Source of the DNA: Fasciola hepatica
Taxonomy: Eukaryota; Platyhelminthes; Trematoda; Plagiorchiida; Fasciolidae
NCBI GenBank assembly: GCA_948099385.1
Contig: CANUEZ040000013.1
Coordinates: 833,001 to 897,000 of the forward strand
Direction: 5' to 3'
DNA: 64,000 nt
Below, in pieces: positions 1 through 10,105 of this stretch (its first letter is position 1; each line of letters opens with the position of its first letter). Both the position numbers and the translations under genes were made by a program. The notes under the pieces are model-generated. The model saw only the letters and a list, made by a program, of their open reading frames with translations. It ran no database searches and had not been told where the DNA came from.

Positions 1-731
1 TACTCACTGCCCTCCGACAATGCAATACCATCCGCCCCACATAAGAACTACTGTTTTGTGGTTCATTCGTCATAATAGGGACTAATTTATCCACCTTTAC
101 TCGCGTGATCAAGTCATTCTTGGTCAGTTCCCCAATTATTATCTTTTCAGTGATGGTCTGTATTCATCCACTCAATCTTAAGCGCATTCCGCTCTCTACG
201 ATCCCCTACCATCGACCGAATTATCCCACTATTTCCTACAACCAATCCATTTGGATTGATTCTCGTGTTCTTGCACGCCCTGCACGCCTAATTGTTTAAG
301 ACTAGAGAACTACACGACGCCTCATCAGCCTGGTGACGTGCACTGTGTCGGCCAACCAACAGACAAGTTTTTAAAGCACTAGCGTGCGACGGGAGTAAGA
401 GCAAACGTCGGCAAGGGCACAAACATGTAAACGGGCAGGCGTGTCAGGGTCACTTGTTGACGGAAATGCGAGACGAGCACACAGCCAGAACAGGTCACAA
501 TAAGCCAATATTTGATTGGTCACTGTCGCCTGGTGTAGAGTGTGACTAGCGTCAACCTCTCTGTGTTTTGTTCATGCGAGTCTACACGGACAAATTTGGA
601 ATCAGTTGTAAGTATTCTGAACGTGTGTGTGAGTGCGACAGTTTTGACTGAGCTTGTGGCTGTTTAGATAGAATCATGCATTAAAAATAGGAATGACCAT
701 GTGATCGATCGACTGGCTGTCAGGGTATGAA
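1..731. other. Unassigned sequence left of the solo LTR
   Basis: No gene or recognisable transposon protein can be read here on either strand. The longest open frame is 64 codons (105-299) and resembles nothing I know. The stretch could be flank or LTR/leader sequence of the minus-strand Gypsy element next to it, but I see no paired repeat that would show this. Confidence 0.4.
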
Positions 732-736
732 TCGTC

Positions 737-1114
737 TGTAACGAACGCTTGAGCAATGCGTAGCCAAATTTGCAACGGATCCCGAAATCAAAAGACGATT
801 ATCCGCGAAATTCTACGATACTAGATTATTACATGAACAATGACATAAAAAATTATACAAACCTCAATAATACGATCACAAGTACTCAACAACGAGAAAC
901 CAAATAGCAGCGTGTGAGCAAACAGCACGTGCGTCACGCAGGTCCCGAACAAGGATGTGTCAAAGTAGCGCTCTGGGTGCGAACAAACAACAATTGGTCC
1001 ATAAAAACAGCCAGCTCGTAAAGACAAGTCAATAGTGTGGGCAAATGAGTGATGTTAGGAAAAACACTGAATCGCGAGGGAAAAAAGGAAGGTTTTCCAC
1101 GACCGGCTGTTACA
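737..1114 (-). mobile_element. Solo LTR of a Ty3/Gypsy (CsRn1-like) retrotransposon
   Basis: The 378-bp segment begins with TGTAACG and ends with TGTTACA on the plus strand, so it has the TG...CA ends of an LTR in minus orientation (minus-strand start TGTAACAGCC). It is flanked by the same pentamer, TCGTC, at 732-736 and 1115-1119, which is the target duplication expected for this class. It is clearly related to the LTR at 10106-10478 in inverted orientation: matching blocks include the segment with GCTACG(C/T)ATTGCTCAA and one with GATTTCGGGATCCGTT. No internal element sequence joins it directly, so it is a solo LTR left by LTR-LTR recombination. A less likely alternative is that it is the 3' LTR of the adjacent minus-strand Gypsy element. 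Confidence 0.8.
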
Positions 1115-1738
1115 TCGTCCATAGTGGCCATGTTTGTATCTATCGTGAGTGTTGGATATCAAAATGGATAGGATAAATGACAGAAATGGGGACTGAAATT
1201 GTAAGGACGAATCAATATCTAGACCACATCATCCTCTTCCCAGCACATCCTCAGATTAGAGGTAGATGCTCGAGGAGAGATAAAAGATGAGGGAATAACG
1301 AGATGGCCAAAGAAACGGGCTTAGTAATCTTCTACCGAAAGTATGTTACCTTTTGATGAAGAAAAGAGATTTGAGGGATTACTGGTCCCAGCGGGGTCAG
1401 ACACGTTAAATGGGTGGCTTTGGGGGAAATTCGGGATCAACGTAGTCTGCACAGGTGAGAGCCACTTTTAAGCGGTCCAAGCTGAAGGATTCATGTATAC
1501 CATCCTCATCAACGACAAAGAATTCGTCTTCACGAGAGGTTACGTGATAGGGTCCTGAATAAGAAGGTCAAAGTATGCTTTTAACAGAGTGGCAACGAAC
1601 AAAACTTAATAACATATATAAGTCTGGGGTGTCGGAGTTGGACTAGTGTAACTGACGGACGGAACCTGCCGGAAAGAAGTCATGAATGATCAAAAATGAC
1701 GACCGAAACTGGGAAGATCATCAACGGCATTCGTCAGA

Positions 1739-2489
1739 TCAAATAACCCATCTGGTTATTGTAGAGAGGTGCCAAATTCTGTCAGCGGGACAAATTCCAA
1801 AATCTTCCCTCACGGTAGTACGGATGTGAGACACGAATGCAGGAACGGCCTTTTTGTACTCGTAGGTATCGGAAGTGTACTTGAGAGAGGCCTTTGGCTG
1901 ACGACGAAATCTTTCGACGAGCTTATTCAATGCGGGATGATAGGCGGTCGTGCGAATGTGTTTACATCCTAGGAAAGAGGTGAAATCACCGAAAGACTTG
2001 AATCGAGAGTAAGCACCTATATCAGTGGTGATTCCCTTAAGAACTCCGAATGTAGAAACCTGGTGACACAAAATGTCTTGGAGGTAGTTTCTATGGATAT
2101 TTCAACAATGAATACGGCCACTGTCCAAAGAGTAGTGCGGTCAAAAAGAGTGGGTAGGCAACGGAACCCATTCACTGGTGATTAACGACCAACTACGTCT
2201 CAGTGAAAGTGGAAAATACATGCTTCGACCCAGGAGAATTAGGCGGACAAGAAATTACTTGAAGGTGAACTTTAGAACGTTGGCAAATGTGGCAGATTTT
2301 AGCTCAAAAACTAATGTCCTTGTTCATATGAAGCCACATGTAGCGGTCAGCGATGAGCTTCAGGGTAGCATGTAAGCCGGAGAGGGATTTTGAAGGAAGG
2401 TTGTGAAAAATGACACGATGGAAATGGGCGGGAACCGAAGGTTGGGGCTTGCCGGTGGAAAAAATCACGCACAACAGGTCCGTCTTCAT
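1739..2489 (-). pseudogene. Gypsy integrase remnant (minus-strand element)
   Basis: Integrases insert retroelement cDNA into the genome. Minus-strand translation of 2489-2304 resembles the integrase N-terminal zinc region, followed near 2280-2250 by a CxxC-type CHICQRSKV block. The frame 2071-1739 resembles the catalytic core: GVLKGITTD corresponds to the usual GxPxxIxTDRG block with the second catalytic Asp, and then FLGCKHIRTTAYHP and VERFRRQ follow as in the family. Between these two frames the reading frame is interrupted by stops and shifts. The usual ANGMVERFHRQ block reads ALNKLVERFRRQ here, so the motif carrying the final acidic residue is present but altered. The gene is dead. The assignment to Ty3/Gypsy integrase is secure, the exact subfamily is not. 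Confidence 0.85.
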
Positions 2490-2540
2490 TTGGAACAGGA
2501 AACTTAAGTGGCCTTAGGGAGAATGAAGAGAGAAAATGAA

Positions 2541-2590
2541 TTATATATTATATATATATATTATATTTTATTATAATTATTTATTATATA
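2541..2590. repeat. AT-only low-complexity tract
   Basis: About 50 bp of irregular TA and TTA repeats lies inside the integrase remnant of the minus-strand Gypsy element. It probably expanded after the element died. Confidence 0.85.
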
Positions 2591-2789
2591 TCATCACTCT
2601 GAGCTTGAGCTATATCTGACCAGGTAAGCATGGGGGCCTTGGACAAGTGTGGGCGGTTTGGGCTTAAAAGCGCATCTTCTACCACGCTTGAAGGTCCTTC
2701 GGTTTAGCTGGTGCCAGCGGTGAATTGGGAAACGGAGCCGAAATGCTGCACCTGTCTAAGAGAATGCAGTTGGGGCTTGGCTTCGAAGG

Positions 2790-3035
2790 CGTGAATCTAA
2801 GGTTCGTGGTCCGTTTGCAAAAAAATGGTCGTCCTACCAGATGACGGAAGTGTTAAATGGCCAAGCAAATTGTGAGGAGTTCTCGGTAGAAGGTGCAATA
2901 ACGCATTTGTGCCTACTGGAGTTTCTGGGAGAAAAAGGATAATGGTTGAGGCTCATCATGAATCTTCCGGTGGAGATCATCACCGATAGCCGCGAAGAAC
3001 GCATCTGTGGCGGGTCTGGTGGGTCTGAACTGAGA
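2790..3035 (-). pseudogene. Gypsy RNase H remnant (minus-strand element)
   Basis: RNase H removes the RNA strand during reverse transcription. On the minus strand I read a block QPLSFFSQKL followed by MRYCTFYRELLTICLAI and then HFRHLVGRPFF. These match the well-conserved stretch of Gypsy RNase H (QPLSFFSRKL, RYSTFDRELLA, IRHFRH, EGR.F). In-frame stops interrupt it after SQKL and before HFRH. It lies between the reverse transcriptase and integrase remnants of the same element, as expected. Confidence 0.8.
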
Positions 3036-3618
3036 CAGTATGGCAAAGAAGCATCCGAGGGGGCCTGTCTGGCAGTACTGAGCACTGTAAATCAATTCTC
3101 GGAAATCGAGCAACACATAGCCAATTCAAACGAATCCCAAAACCAGAACAAGATTTATTCGCAGTTCCCATGATACCAACTTGAAATTCACAAAAGGTAC
3201 AAATATATACAAACCTCAAGTAGGCGGCCAAATAGACTTTATAGTAGAAATCACAGGTTCAAGGCCCCACGGCTAGAGCGAAACAGTCAGAAACGGTTCA
3301 AGGCCAAATTCAAATGTTCCACATGGATAAACAAACGTGAAAAATTGTGGTGTGTGGACGAGCTTTTCAAAATAATGTCAAATATGGTCAAATTTACGAA
3401 GCACGTAGTACACTTGGAAGGATTTCCAGTATGTGTTCTCTCCAAGCGCTGCTTCGGATTCGGGAGCTTACTCAACAACCTTCGATATAGATTCGATGAG
3501 GTCATCTAGAAGTAGGGAATCAAAGTACAATTCAGAGTGAAATGGCAATGATACTTCAAAAGTCCTAGGATATGGAGTGTTTGTGTGATGTTCTTTGGAT
3601 CAGAAGATAAAATGCTGT

Positions 3619-3893
3619 TCACCATGTCTGGGATAGAAGTGGCACCATGATCACTGAATTTTGGCTAAGAAAATCCAGAGATTTAACTCCAAAAATACAG
3701 TTCTGGTGATTGATTTGGAGGCCGTTTTCTTGTGAAAGTGTGAAACCTTCTCGAAAATGTGTGGCGTGTTCTTCTGGTGAGCTGCTGGAAACGAGAATAT
3801 CATCATTGTTACCGAAAGTGAATTTGAGATCAAGTATAACTTCGACCAGCCAACTGAAGGTCCGTTCATCGTGCTTATTAGGTAACACTGCAC
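3619..3893 (-). pseudogene. Gypsy reverse transcriptase remnant (minus-strand element)
   Basis: The minus frame 3888-3619 contains DDILVSSSSPEEHATHF, which is the catalytic block (usually YxDDIL.FS...EEH) of Ty3/Gypsy reverse transcriptase. It is followed by LQINHQNCIFGVKSLDFL, matching the conserved segment that usually reads LxLNPxKCxFGxxxxxFLG. The residues before the two aspartates read GNN rather than aromatic-x. Upstream, to about 4100, the frame breaks and only weak similarity to the N-terminal fingers region can be seen. Confidence 0.85.
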
Positions 3894-4275
3894 CCGTTTA
3901 CTTCTTCCCCCATCTAGTATACGGCACTTGTTTCCCCGTTACCCAAGCAATGGAACAGATTATTGCGTTTCCTTCTACTCACTTGACAAAGCCAGCAGGG
4001 GAGTCTTTGAGGCTAGTGGCGCAGTAGTTGAGAAGAAGAATCTCGTATGCAGCCAGACTGCCGGTTCATCGATGGCGGACCTACTTTCATTCCCTTCCTC
4101 GCAGTCTGTCATTCAACCACCAAGAAAAAGGGATAATCCTAAGGTCAAAGCACAATGAAAACCTTGAGGCGCTCGAGGGCAGGCATCTGAAAGTCCACTG
4201 GCAGGAGACGAATGCCGTGTAACTCGACCTGATATGATCTGGTCTGCCTCAGTGCTCCCGAGATGACAGAAAGTT

Positions 4276-4503
4276 ACAAAGACCAACGAATTTGTTCATC
4301 TGAACAATTACCGAATCTGGTGGTGACACTTGTTCCGCCTGTTTACACACCAGCACGCCGTTGCGCTTCTCCAATAAGCACGTTATCCCACCACAGCTTC
4401 TCGAGTTGTGCTACTTTGCGCTGGTAAGTATAATCGTTATCGTGTCACTAACCAAAGACCGGGGGCTATAGACTCTATACGGGTTCTGAATTAACCCAGG
4501 AGA
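4276..4503 (+). repeat. Left member of a direct-repeat pair, probable 5' LTR segment of the plus-strand Gypsy element
   Basis: This 228-bp stretch is repeated in the same orientation at 12577-12804, with long identical runs such as GCGCTGGTAAGTATAATCGT and CTATACGGGTTCTGAAT. The two copies flank the gag-to-integrase series read on the plus strand, which is the arrangement of an LTR pair. Similarity starts abruptly at ACAAAGA and fades after about 4503, so the LTR may originally have been longer. The sequence after it, starting AACTGGTGGACC near 4510, sits where a tRNA primer-binding site would be expected. Confidence 0.65.
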
Positions 4504-4578
4504 ATAATTAACTGGTGGACCTAAACAGCCATTTCACTCCACCAAGGACCCTCGAAAGCCCCTGAATGACATTCATTC

Positions 4579-4581
<3 letters not shown>

Positions 4582-4633
<52 letters not shown>
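4582..4633. repeat. (AT)n microsatellite
   Basis: A pure TA/AT dinucleotide run of about 26 units lies in the leader region between the left LTR repeat and gag. Confidence 0.98.
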
Positions 4634-4634
<1 letters not shown>

Positions 4635-4689
4635 TTTTTCCGCCACACAATCGGTAAATCGCAATTACCACAACTGCACTCGTTTTAAT

Positions 4690-5590
4690 TTCTTTGTTGA
4701 TGTTATTACGTTCGTCTCGCAGGCCCTCAGTTTACCTCTGCATGTCCCTTTACGTCTTAAACACCATGGTACCTATGACTAGCGACGACCGTAGACCTAA
4801 CTCGGAACCGTCAGTTGTGACATTCTTCCTGGCCGTCACTGATATTTCATTGATAACCCTCAGCCCTGGGTTCACATGTTTGGGGCACAGTTTGGGACAC
4901 ACGTAATCACAAGCGAGCCTCTTCGTTGCTTGTGGACTATTAATGGCCATTTCCTTGAATTTGCTACCCAGATACGCGGCGTAACTTTCAAGGACTGTTC
5001 TTGCACAGCTGTGAAAGGAGCCGTGCCATCTAGTCTTTTGCCGTCGTAATCTACAAGACTTGCATGTCTGACCTAAGGTGCTGATCTAGGTGGTAAGGAG
5101 ACTTCGGCATTACTGAGAGAAATGCAGCAGCCGGCAGGGTACCTTTCGGAGGAAAAAGTTCTTAAGGAGTTGAGGGTGAAGCGATTGTCACTCAATATTC
5201 AAGCATTACTCGGGACTTTTAGTCATCCTGATCACACAGAAGTAGCAAAACAGGCGAACTGTGTTATAGAACCGTGCTATCCAAAAATTGCTGCCGTGAC
5301 AAACTCGAGTAGCCCCCAGATCTCCGCTCCGGCCTTAGAAGCACGCTACGAGGAGGCCCAATAGCTGCCCTCGAGCGGGCTTTCAGGCTTTTTTCCACTC
5401 CTAGCAGTTCTCATTGTGGAGACCATAAACCTTATCACAGTTCTGACCAACATAAAAGCATCAGAAACCCTGCCCTTGGCCGCCCCTCTAGTCCACCTCG
5501 ACTAGGGTACAGTCGATATCACAGACGGCCTGCGGGGGAGGCCCAGGGCTACGAAGACGGTCGCATCCTACCAGGTCTCAAACGGGGAAA
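4690..5590 (+). pseudogene. Gag remnant of the plus-strand Gypsy element
   Basis: Gag forms the particle in which a retroelement reverse-transcribes. The best stretch is 5107-5290 on the plus strand: LLREMQQPAGYLSEEKVLKE followed by RVKRLSLNIQALLG and then VAKQAN...KIAAV. This matches the capsid region of CsRn1-type Gag (LLRxMxxLxGD..VLRELFLxRLPxNxQ.IL, then AELAD...V.AV). Further on, the sequence near 5500-5560 resembles the Gag C-terminal CWYHRRFGxxAxxC zinc motif in altered form (RYHRRPAGEAQGYED). Stops interrupt the frame, and the N-terminal third (4690-5100) is only vaguely recognisable. Confidence 0.65.
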
Positions 5591-5605
5591 CTAATATCTC
5601 GGGGC

Positions 5606-5950
5606 TTTCCGATGACCGAAGCAGTCGGCGGCCATAATAGCAATCGTCTTTTGCATGTGTCAGATTTAGATTTCACCGAACTGTTTCTAGCTGAGGCTCG
5701 TACAGCAATTAGTGCCTTTCCAAAAGCAACAGGTGATGAATCCATTTCATCAGCCCAAAAACTTCCTGCAGCCAACGGCACATCTATTGCCACTTACGGC
5801 TGTAATTCACTCACGCTCAACTTAGGCCTACAATGCACTTTCCGCTGGGCCTTTATGGTATGAGATGTCCCCTGTTCCACGCTAGGTATCAATTCATTTA
5901 ACCATTTCGACCTCTGGCTGGCGCACGACGATGGAGAGTCGTCGACCGAC
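5606..5950 (+). pseudogene. Aspartic protease remnant of the plus-strand Gypsy element
   Basis: The frame 5612-5863 carries LPAANGTSIATYG, LTLNLGLQCTFRWAFMV, the signature of the retropepsin region of trematode Gypsy elements (usually LQAANGTSI.TYG then LNLGLRR.FRW.F). The active-site D-T/S-G expected some 25-30 residues upstream is replaced by residues reading AEA within LAEARTAIS. A stop ends the frame at 5863, and similarity continues past it as TLGINSFNHFDLWL, the counterpart of ILGADFL.HFGLLV. This protease would be inactive. Confidence 0.75.
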
Positions 5951-6029
5951 AGACTTTTCCTTCTGTAACCGGCTCACATTCCTCCGAGAATCAAATCACG
6001 CCCCTATACACAGAACCCCAGGCCGAACA

Positions 6030-6311
6030 CCTCTGGGCAGAACACTCAGCAATGCTAAGGCCGTCCGGATCTGTCTCCCTGGTGACCACTAACTTCACCC
6101 ACCATATCGTCACCAAGAGGCCTTCAGCGTTTATCCGACCACGTAGCTAGGCACCATACAAGCTCCGCTGCGCTCGCACACATGCCCGAACTGGGCATAA
6201 CACCCAGCTACAGTAGTCCTTGGGCCTCACCACTTTCATGGTTCATAATGGCGACTGAAGCCCCTGCCGCGACTATGGGGCCCTGGACCAAGCTGCCATT
6301 CCAGACGATGG
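6030..6311 (+). pseudogene. Reverse transcriptase, N-terminal part (plus-strand Gypsy element)
   Basis: Plus-strand reading gives HHIVTKRPSAFIRPR and, after a shift, MPELGITPSYSSPWASPL, the counterpart of HHI.T.GPP...RPRRL followed by the LGI.RPSSSPWASPLHMV block that opens Ty3/Gypsy reverse transcriptase. In the next frame DYGALDQAAIPD matches DYRALN..T.PD. Similarity then stops abruptly at about 6311 and is replaced by GAT/AAT-rich sequence. The remainder of the domain resumes near 9250, so an insertion separates the two halves. Confidence 0.75.
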
Positions 6312-7600
6312 TGATGATGATAATAATGGTGGTAACTGCATACTTCTTGACCATGCTCAAGGCACATGCACAAGGCATGATCAGAGAACACAGCAGTGAA
6401 CAACAATGTGAGGTATTCACGGTTTTGAGATTTATGGATCACACAGTAACCTAAATAAAACATTGAAGCCTTGTGGTATTTGAGTGAACTAAAGTGGTGA
6501 TGGTTAACGCGGTAAGTATAAACCGGTTTCGAATTCGGGGACGACGGTGTGGATAGCTGGAAAAACGTGGGGGTGCTGATATATGCAACACTGGAGAATG
6601 TTGAAAAGTGCAGTGATCGCAAGGACCAGTGAAGCAATAGGCTTCGGACATCACAACATGGACAGCGAGTTGAGGCAGGAGTAATACACAACATGCCCTA
6701 TTGGTGCCGAAAACTGGCTGCCACGGGTCATGACGTCCAGAAGAGTATGCTTGGGTGTACCTGCTGGATATTTGGACGACCACTAACGAGTAATCGGGTG
6801 GAAGATTTACTAGAAGACACGGTTAAAATTAAAGTTCGCAAAAGGCTATCAAAGCGCAGCCAGAGAAGCCAACGCAATAAAGAAGATTGGTCCAGCATTG
6901 GGTAGCTAATTGTGAGGGGAGCCTGTGAAACAAATACAGGTGAGTCATATGTGATAATAAGACAGACCATTTTGTGTAGGTGGTTTCAGTGTCATATGGA
7001 AATCACCTGAAGGCAAAAGGCTCCACGGGGAGTGCAGTGACCGTCTGAGGAGCGTGAATGGTGTTTGCACGTAGAACGGCCATCCAAAGCGGAGCTGTCG
7101 GAGAAACAGACCAATGGAGAAGAAAGCTACTGATACGGCTAGGCAGGAGTCGGAAGAGCGCAAAGATAAAGTTTCTTTATACGCGATAAAGAGAATTAAT
7201 AACCAAATTCTAGTTGGCTACAGATGGCTGGTATTCTGCTCCACAAAGGCCTTGGTTGTAGGTGATGGCAAGTAGAACGGTGGGACAGCTGGCAAAAAGA
7301 GGTTAGTTTGAGAAAGTGGGGAGGTTAGGTTGGGAATACGGCGGCGAGGGCTGGGTTCCAGCCACTGGTTTTGCACTGCAATGCAGAATGAACTGACCTG
7401 TTGGAATGGAGTACTAGAAGCAGATGTGGAGCGGGTATGGGGTGATAGTTGGTGTTAGGAATCCACTCTGCCATCCGGTGAGACTTTCATTAGGGATTGT
7501 CCCTCCGGTTGCAGGGTAATGGTCACTGGTCTGCCACGCACGGTGCCTCATAAGTCAGCGGGCGAGAGTACAGGTTTGAACCACCTATTCACGATCTGAC
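6312..7600. other. Unassigned part of the insertion inside the Gypsy reverse transcriptase
   Basis: This stretch starts with a GAT/AAT-rich run and shows no protein I can identify on either strand. A 152-codon minus-strand open frame (6694-6236) includes antisense of the Gypsy reverse transcriptase and of the GAT repeat, so I do not accept it as a gene. It may be the 5' part of the CR1-like LINE that follows, or a separate insertion. Confidence 0.4.
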
Positions 7601-8815
7601 TTGGGAAAAGTGACTCAAAATAATTTGGTATGGCACCTAGAGGGAAATAATGTAATGGCTGATGAACTACATGGCTCTAGGGAGGACAGGCCCAGTCTCA
7701 GCAACCTGCTAAGCTTTTTTGATGAGGAGGCCAAAAGTTTGGGTCAAGGAGAAAAGATGGGAGTATCCTATCTGTTCCTCCGTAAAGCTTCTATAGTGTG
7801 AACCAGAGGTTGCTTCGACGTGGGCAAGGAGAGGTAAGCATGGCTGCAAATTCACTGAAGTGGTTGAAAGCTTGCCTTGCTGAGGGCTGATTCCACATTG
7901 AAGTTGGGGACTCGAAGTCCTCGATGGTGAAAACACCTAGCGGGGTCCCTCGGGGATCAGTACTTGGTCCGCTGCTGTTTCTGATTCACGCGGTCGACTT
8001 ATCGCAGGCTGTGGGATCGCCCTGCTTCAGGGTTTTAGATGAGGTGGAGGTTTTGAGATGTCCAGAATCTATCCAGGTTCATATAGACCCAGATGCCCTC
8101 TACCAGTGGTCTGTAAAATAAGACTGCCCTCAATCCGGGAAATTGGCCAGACTTAGTTGCCAAGGGGACCGGCGGAATGCGACATTCGAACCCGGACAAC
8201 CAGGAACTGCTGGTCCCGGAAAGCGAATTCAGGGACTTGAAAATGGTCGTTTCAGATGAATTTACCCCCTCGGTAAACTGTCTGCGGGCTACTCACAAGA
8301 CGATTAATTCACTTAACAGCGGGGTAGAAAGCTCAGCCCAAGAGAGACTGGGGCGCAACTGCCACTATATACGACCTTTGTCCAACTCCACTTGGGGTAC
8401 GTGGTCCAAGCCTGGGCTCTGTGGTTAACGAGGACGACCTCTCTTCAGAGACGGCTCGGAAAAGATTCTCGAAAACGATAGTGGAGCCTCGAGGGCTGCT
8501 GTACAGGGACAGGCTAGCAGAGTTAGGGCTGTTTTAGCTAAAGTGCAGGAAAATGACGGGGGAAATGACGGATGATGAAACCACTAAACAGATTGTCAGC
8601 CCCAAACAAGCCGCTGTTTACTCGTTACGGAAATTCTGCTCCTCTTGGACACCTGATGAAGCCAATCATTTTGAGGGCCGATAAAACCATCAGCGCCGAG
8701 TCTTCTGCCTGCAGGATAATTACCAACTGGAACAGTCTTCCTGAAGTGGGTTTGTAGGCGAACACCTTGGCAGTGTTCAAGGGGGAGCTGGAGGCCGTGT
8801 AGACCCGCCTTTCCG
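7601..8815 (+). mobile_element. CR1-like LINE, reverse transcriptase and 3' end (degenerate)
   Basis: Non-LTR retrotransposons copy themselves by target-primed reverse transcription. In successive plus-strand frames I read REDRPSLSNLLSFFDE (7680s), then LKWLKACLAEG...FHIEVGDSKSS, then SGVPRGSVLGPLLFLI (7936-7983), ALYQWSVK (8095-8118) and near the end CRIITNWNSLPEVGL followed by LAVFKGELEA (8712-8800). These follow, in order, the CR1/Jockey-group reverse transcriptase and its C-terminal RVVxxWNxLP...SFKxxLD tail. The position of the catalytic F-A-D-D reads VLDEVE, so the enzyme is dead. It lies inside the Gypsy reverse transcriptase in the same orientation. Assignment to CR1 rather than another Jockey-group clade is likely but not proven. 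Confidence 0.75.
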
Positions 8816-9249
8816 GATTAACTATGAGCCAGCAACTTCAGCCTAGTTGTACTATTTTAGTCCCATTCAGCATTCCTCTCCTTCCTCCTCTTTCCTACTT
8901 CTCTTCCTTCCCCTCCTTAGGTCCAGTCTGCCTAAGTACCTCCCCTAAACACTTGTTCTTCTCCCTAGACCTTCCTTTTTCCTACTATTTTACGAGAGCT
9001 GATAGCTGGAGATCTTGAACGCGGCAGGAAGAGCGAACCGGCTGGTTTTCCATGCCTACCCTATTTAAATGTTACTCTTTGCTACTCTCTCCGGTGGCGA
9101 TCCCGACGCACCTTGTGCTCCCAGGTCCTGAATGATAGAGGATCCCAGAAAGTCGGAACTCGGTGTGACCTGGGGCTCGCGGGCGCAAGGAACTGGACTG
9201 CCATAGGCTCTGGCCACCAGTCCAGTGCTCTGATATGATCTGATCTGAA
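8816..9249. other. LINE 3' untranslated region and unassigned junction
   Basis: A pyrimidine-rich stretch (about 8870-8990) follows the end of the LINE coding region and may be its 3' untranslated sequence. From about 9080 the base composition changes, and by 9250 Gypsy reverse transcriptase similarity resumes. No target duplication was found, so the exact end of the insert is undefined. Confidence 0.4.
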
Positions 9250-9787
9250 CTTATTCCCTACCTGTTCTGTCTTCAGCCGCATCGACCTCGTCAGAGCCCA
9301 CCAAATCCCGGCAGCCGAGACTGACACACATAAAATCGCCGTCGCAACTCTATTCGGGAGACTCAAGTTTATGCGCACGCCGTTTGGACCCCGCCATGCA
9401 GCCCAAAACCATTCGAAGATTCATGAAAGAAGTAACAAGCCGTTTCTAAACTGTCTACAAGTTCTTGGACTAAACTTTGGTTGCCAGTTCTTCGGAAGAA
9501 GACCATATGGCATATTCGGCGCCCGTTTCGAGCGCCTTATCCAAAACGGTGCCACCGTATATCCTCCCGAATGTGGACTGAGTAGAGCCGTTATTCCACA
9601 CCATCGCCACAAAATCTCAGCCTGGGTCATAAGGCCCCTGCCACACAAGGTGGCGGAAATTTCCGACTATCCTGAACATCACTGTTACCGGCAGTTTCAC
9701 CAGTTTTCTGGCTTGGTTAGTTTTCGTAATCGGTTTAACCCCTCCTGTTCAGAAACAATGCAGCCTGTCGCAGACCGTTTTGTGTGA
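9250..9787 (+). pseudogene. Reverse transcriptase, central and C-terminal part (plus-strand Gypsy element)
   Basis: At 9265-9420 the plus strand reads SVFSRIDLVRAHQIPAAETD and TLFGRLKFMRTPFGPRHAAQN, the diagnostic core of Ty3/Gypsy reverse transcriptase (FSKIDLVRAYHQIPV..., TPFGLFEFLRMPFGLRNAAQT). One residue of the usual AYHQIP is missing. The catalytic Y-x-D-D region near 9465 reads FLD followed by a stop, then TLVASSSEEDHMA. Later blocks (HKVAEISDYPEH, FSGLVSFRNRFNP, MQPV, 9645-9770) match the thumb/connection region in one long frame. It is the continuation of the half at 6030-6311. Confidence 0.85.
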
Positions 9788-10105
9788 AGATGAGCGGAAA
9801 TTCATATTTCTCGACACTGCGCAGGCAGCGTTTACTTCGACCAAAGAAGTTCCCCCAAACATAGCCCTCTTTGTACATCCCGATTCCTCAGCTGCTCTGG
9901 TTTTGGGGACAGAAGCTTCGGACGGGGCTGTTGGACCAATGTTGCAATAGTTGGTAAACGAGTCATGGCAACCAACAGCGTTCTCCTGCCAGCACCTCCA
10001 ACCTGGGGAATCCAGATGTAGTACATTCAGCGGAAAACTGCTGGCAACTTACTTGGGCATCCGACACTTTCGGCACACACCTAAAAGCCGAACGTTCACA
10101 GTGTT
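9788..10105 (+). pseudogene. RNase H, first part (plus-strand Gypsy element)
   Basis: Plus-strand frames read FLDTAQAAFTSTKEV, HPDSSAALVLGTEASDGAVG (the counterpart of the TDASD..VGAVL block with a catalytic Asp), then QPTAFSCQHLQPGESRCSTF and KLLATYLGIRHFRHTPKSRT. A stop follows PMLQ. The domain is cut at 10105 by the solo LTR, and its C-terminal part resumes at 10479 in a frame that fits directly once the LTR and one copy of the 5-bp duplication are disregarded. Confidence 0.85.
10101..10105. repeat. Target-site duplication, left copy
   Basis: The pentamer GTGTT occurs here and again at 10479-10483, exactly flanking the solo LTR. Confidence 0.85.

Larger units (their letters stand above)
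1430..4100 (-). mobile_element. Decayed Ty3/Gypsy element, pol region
   Basis: Reading the minus strand from about 4.1 to 1.4 kb gives pol domains in normal Gypsy order: reverse transcriptase, RNase H, integrase and the integrase C-terminal tail. The tail near 1450-1560 has the SGPYHV...SLDRLK pattern typical of this clade. The frame is broken by stops and shifts in each domain, so no protein can be made. No gag was recognised upstream and no own LTR pair was identified. The orientation is opposite to the second Gypsy element that begins just to the right. Domain entries are given separately. Confidence 0.8.

Noticed and set aside
3190..3230. TATACAAACCTCA also seen near 855 and 27720, considered as a further LTR match
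   Set aside because: Similarity is confined to about 13 bases and does not extend into the rest of the LTR.
6236..6694. 152-codon minus-strand open frame, one of the longest in the window
   Set aside because: It runs antisense through the Gypsy reverse transcriptase start and a GAT/AAT repeat that yields His and Tyr runs, and no domain is visible.
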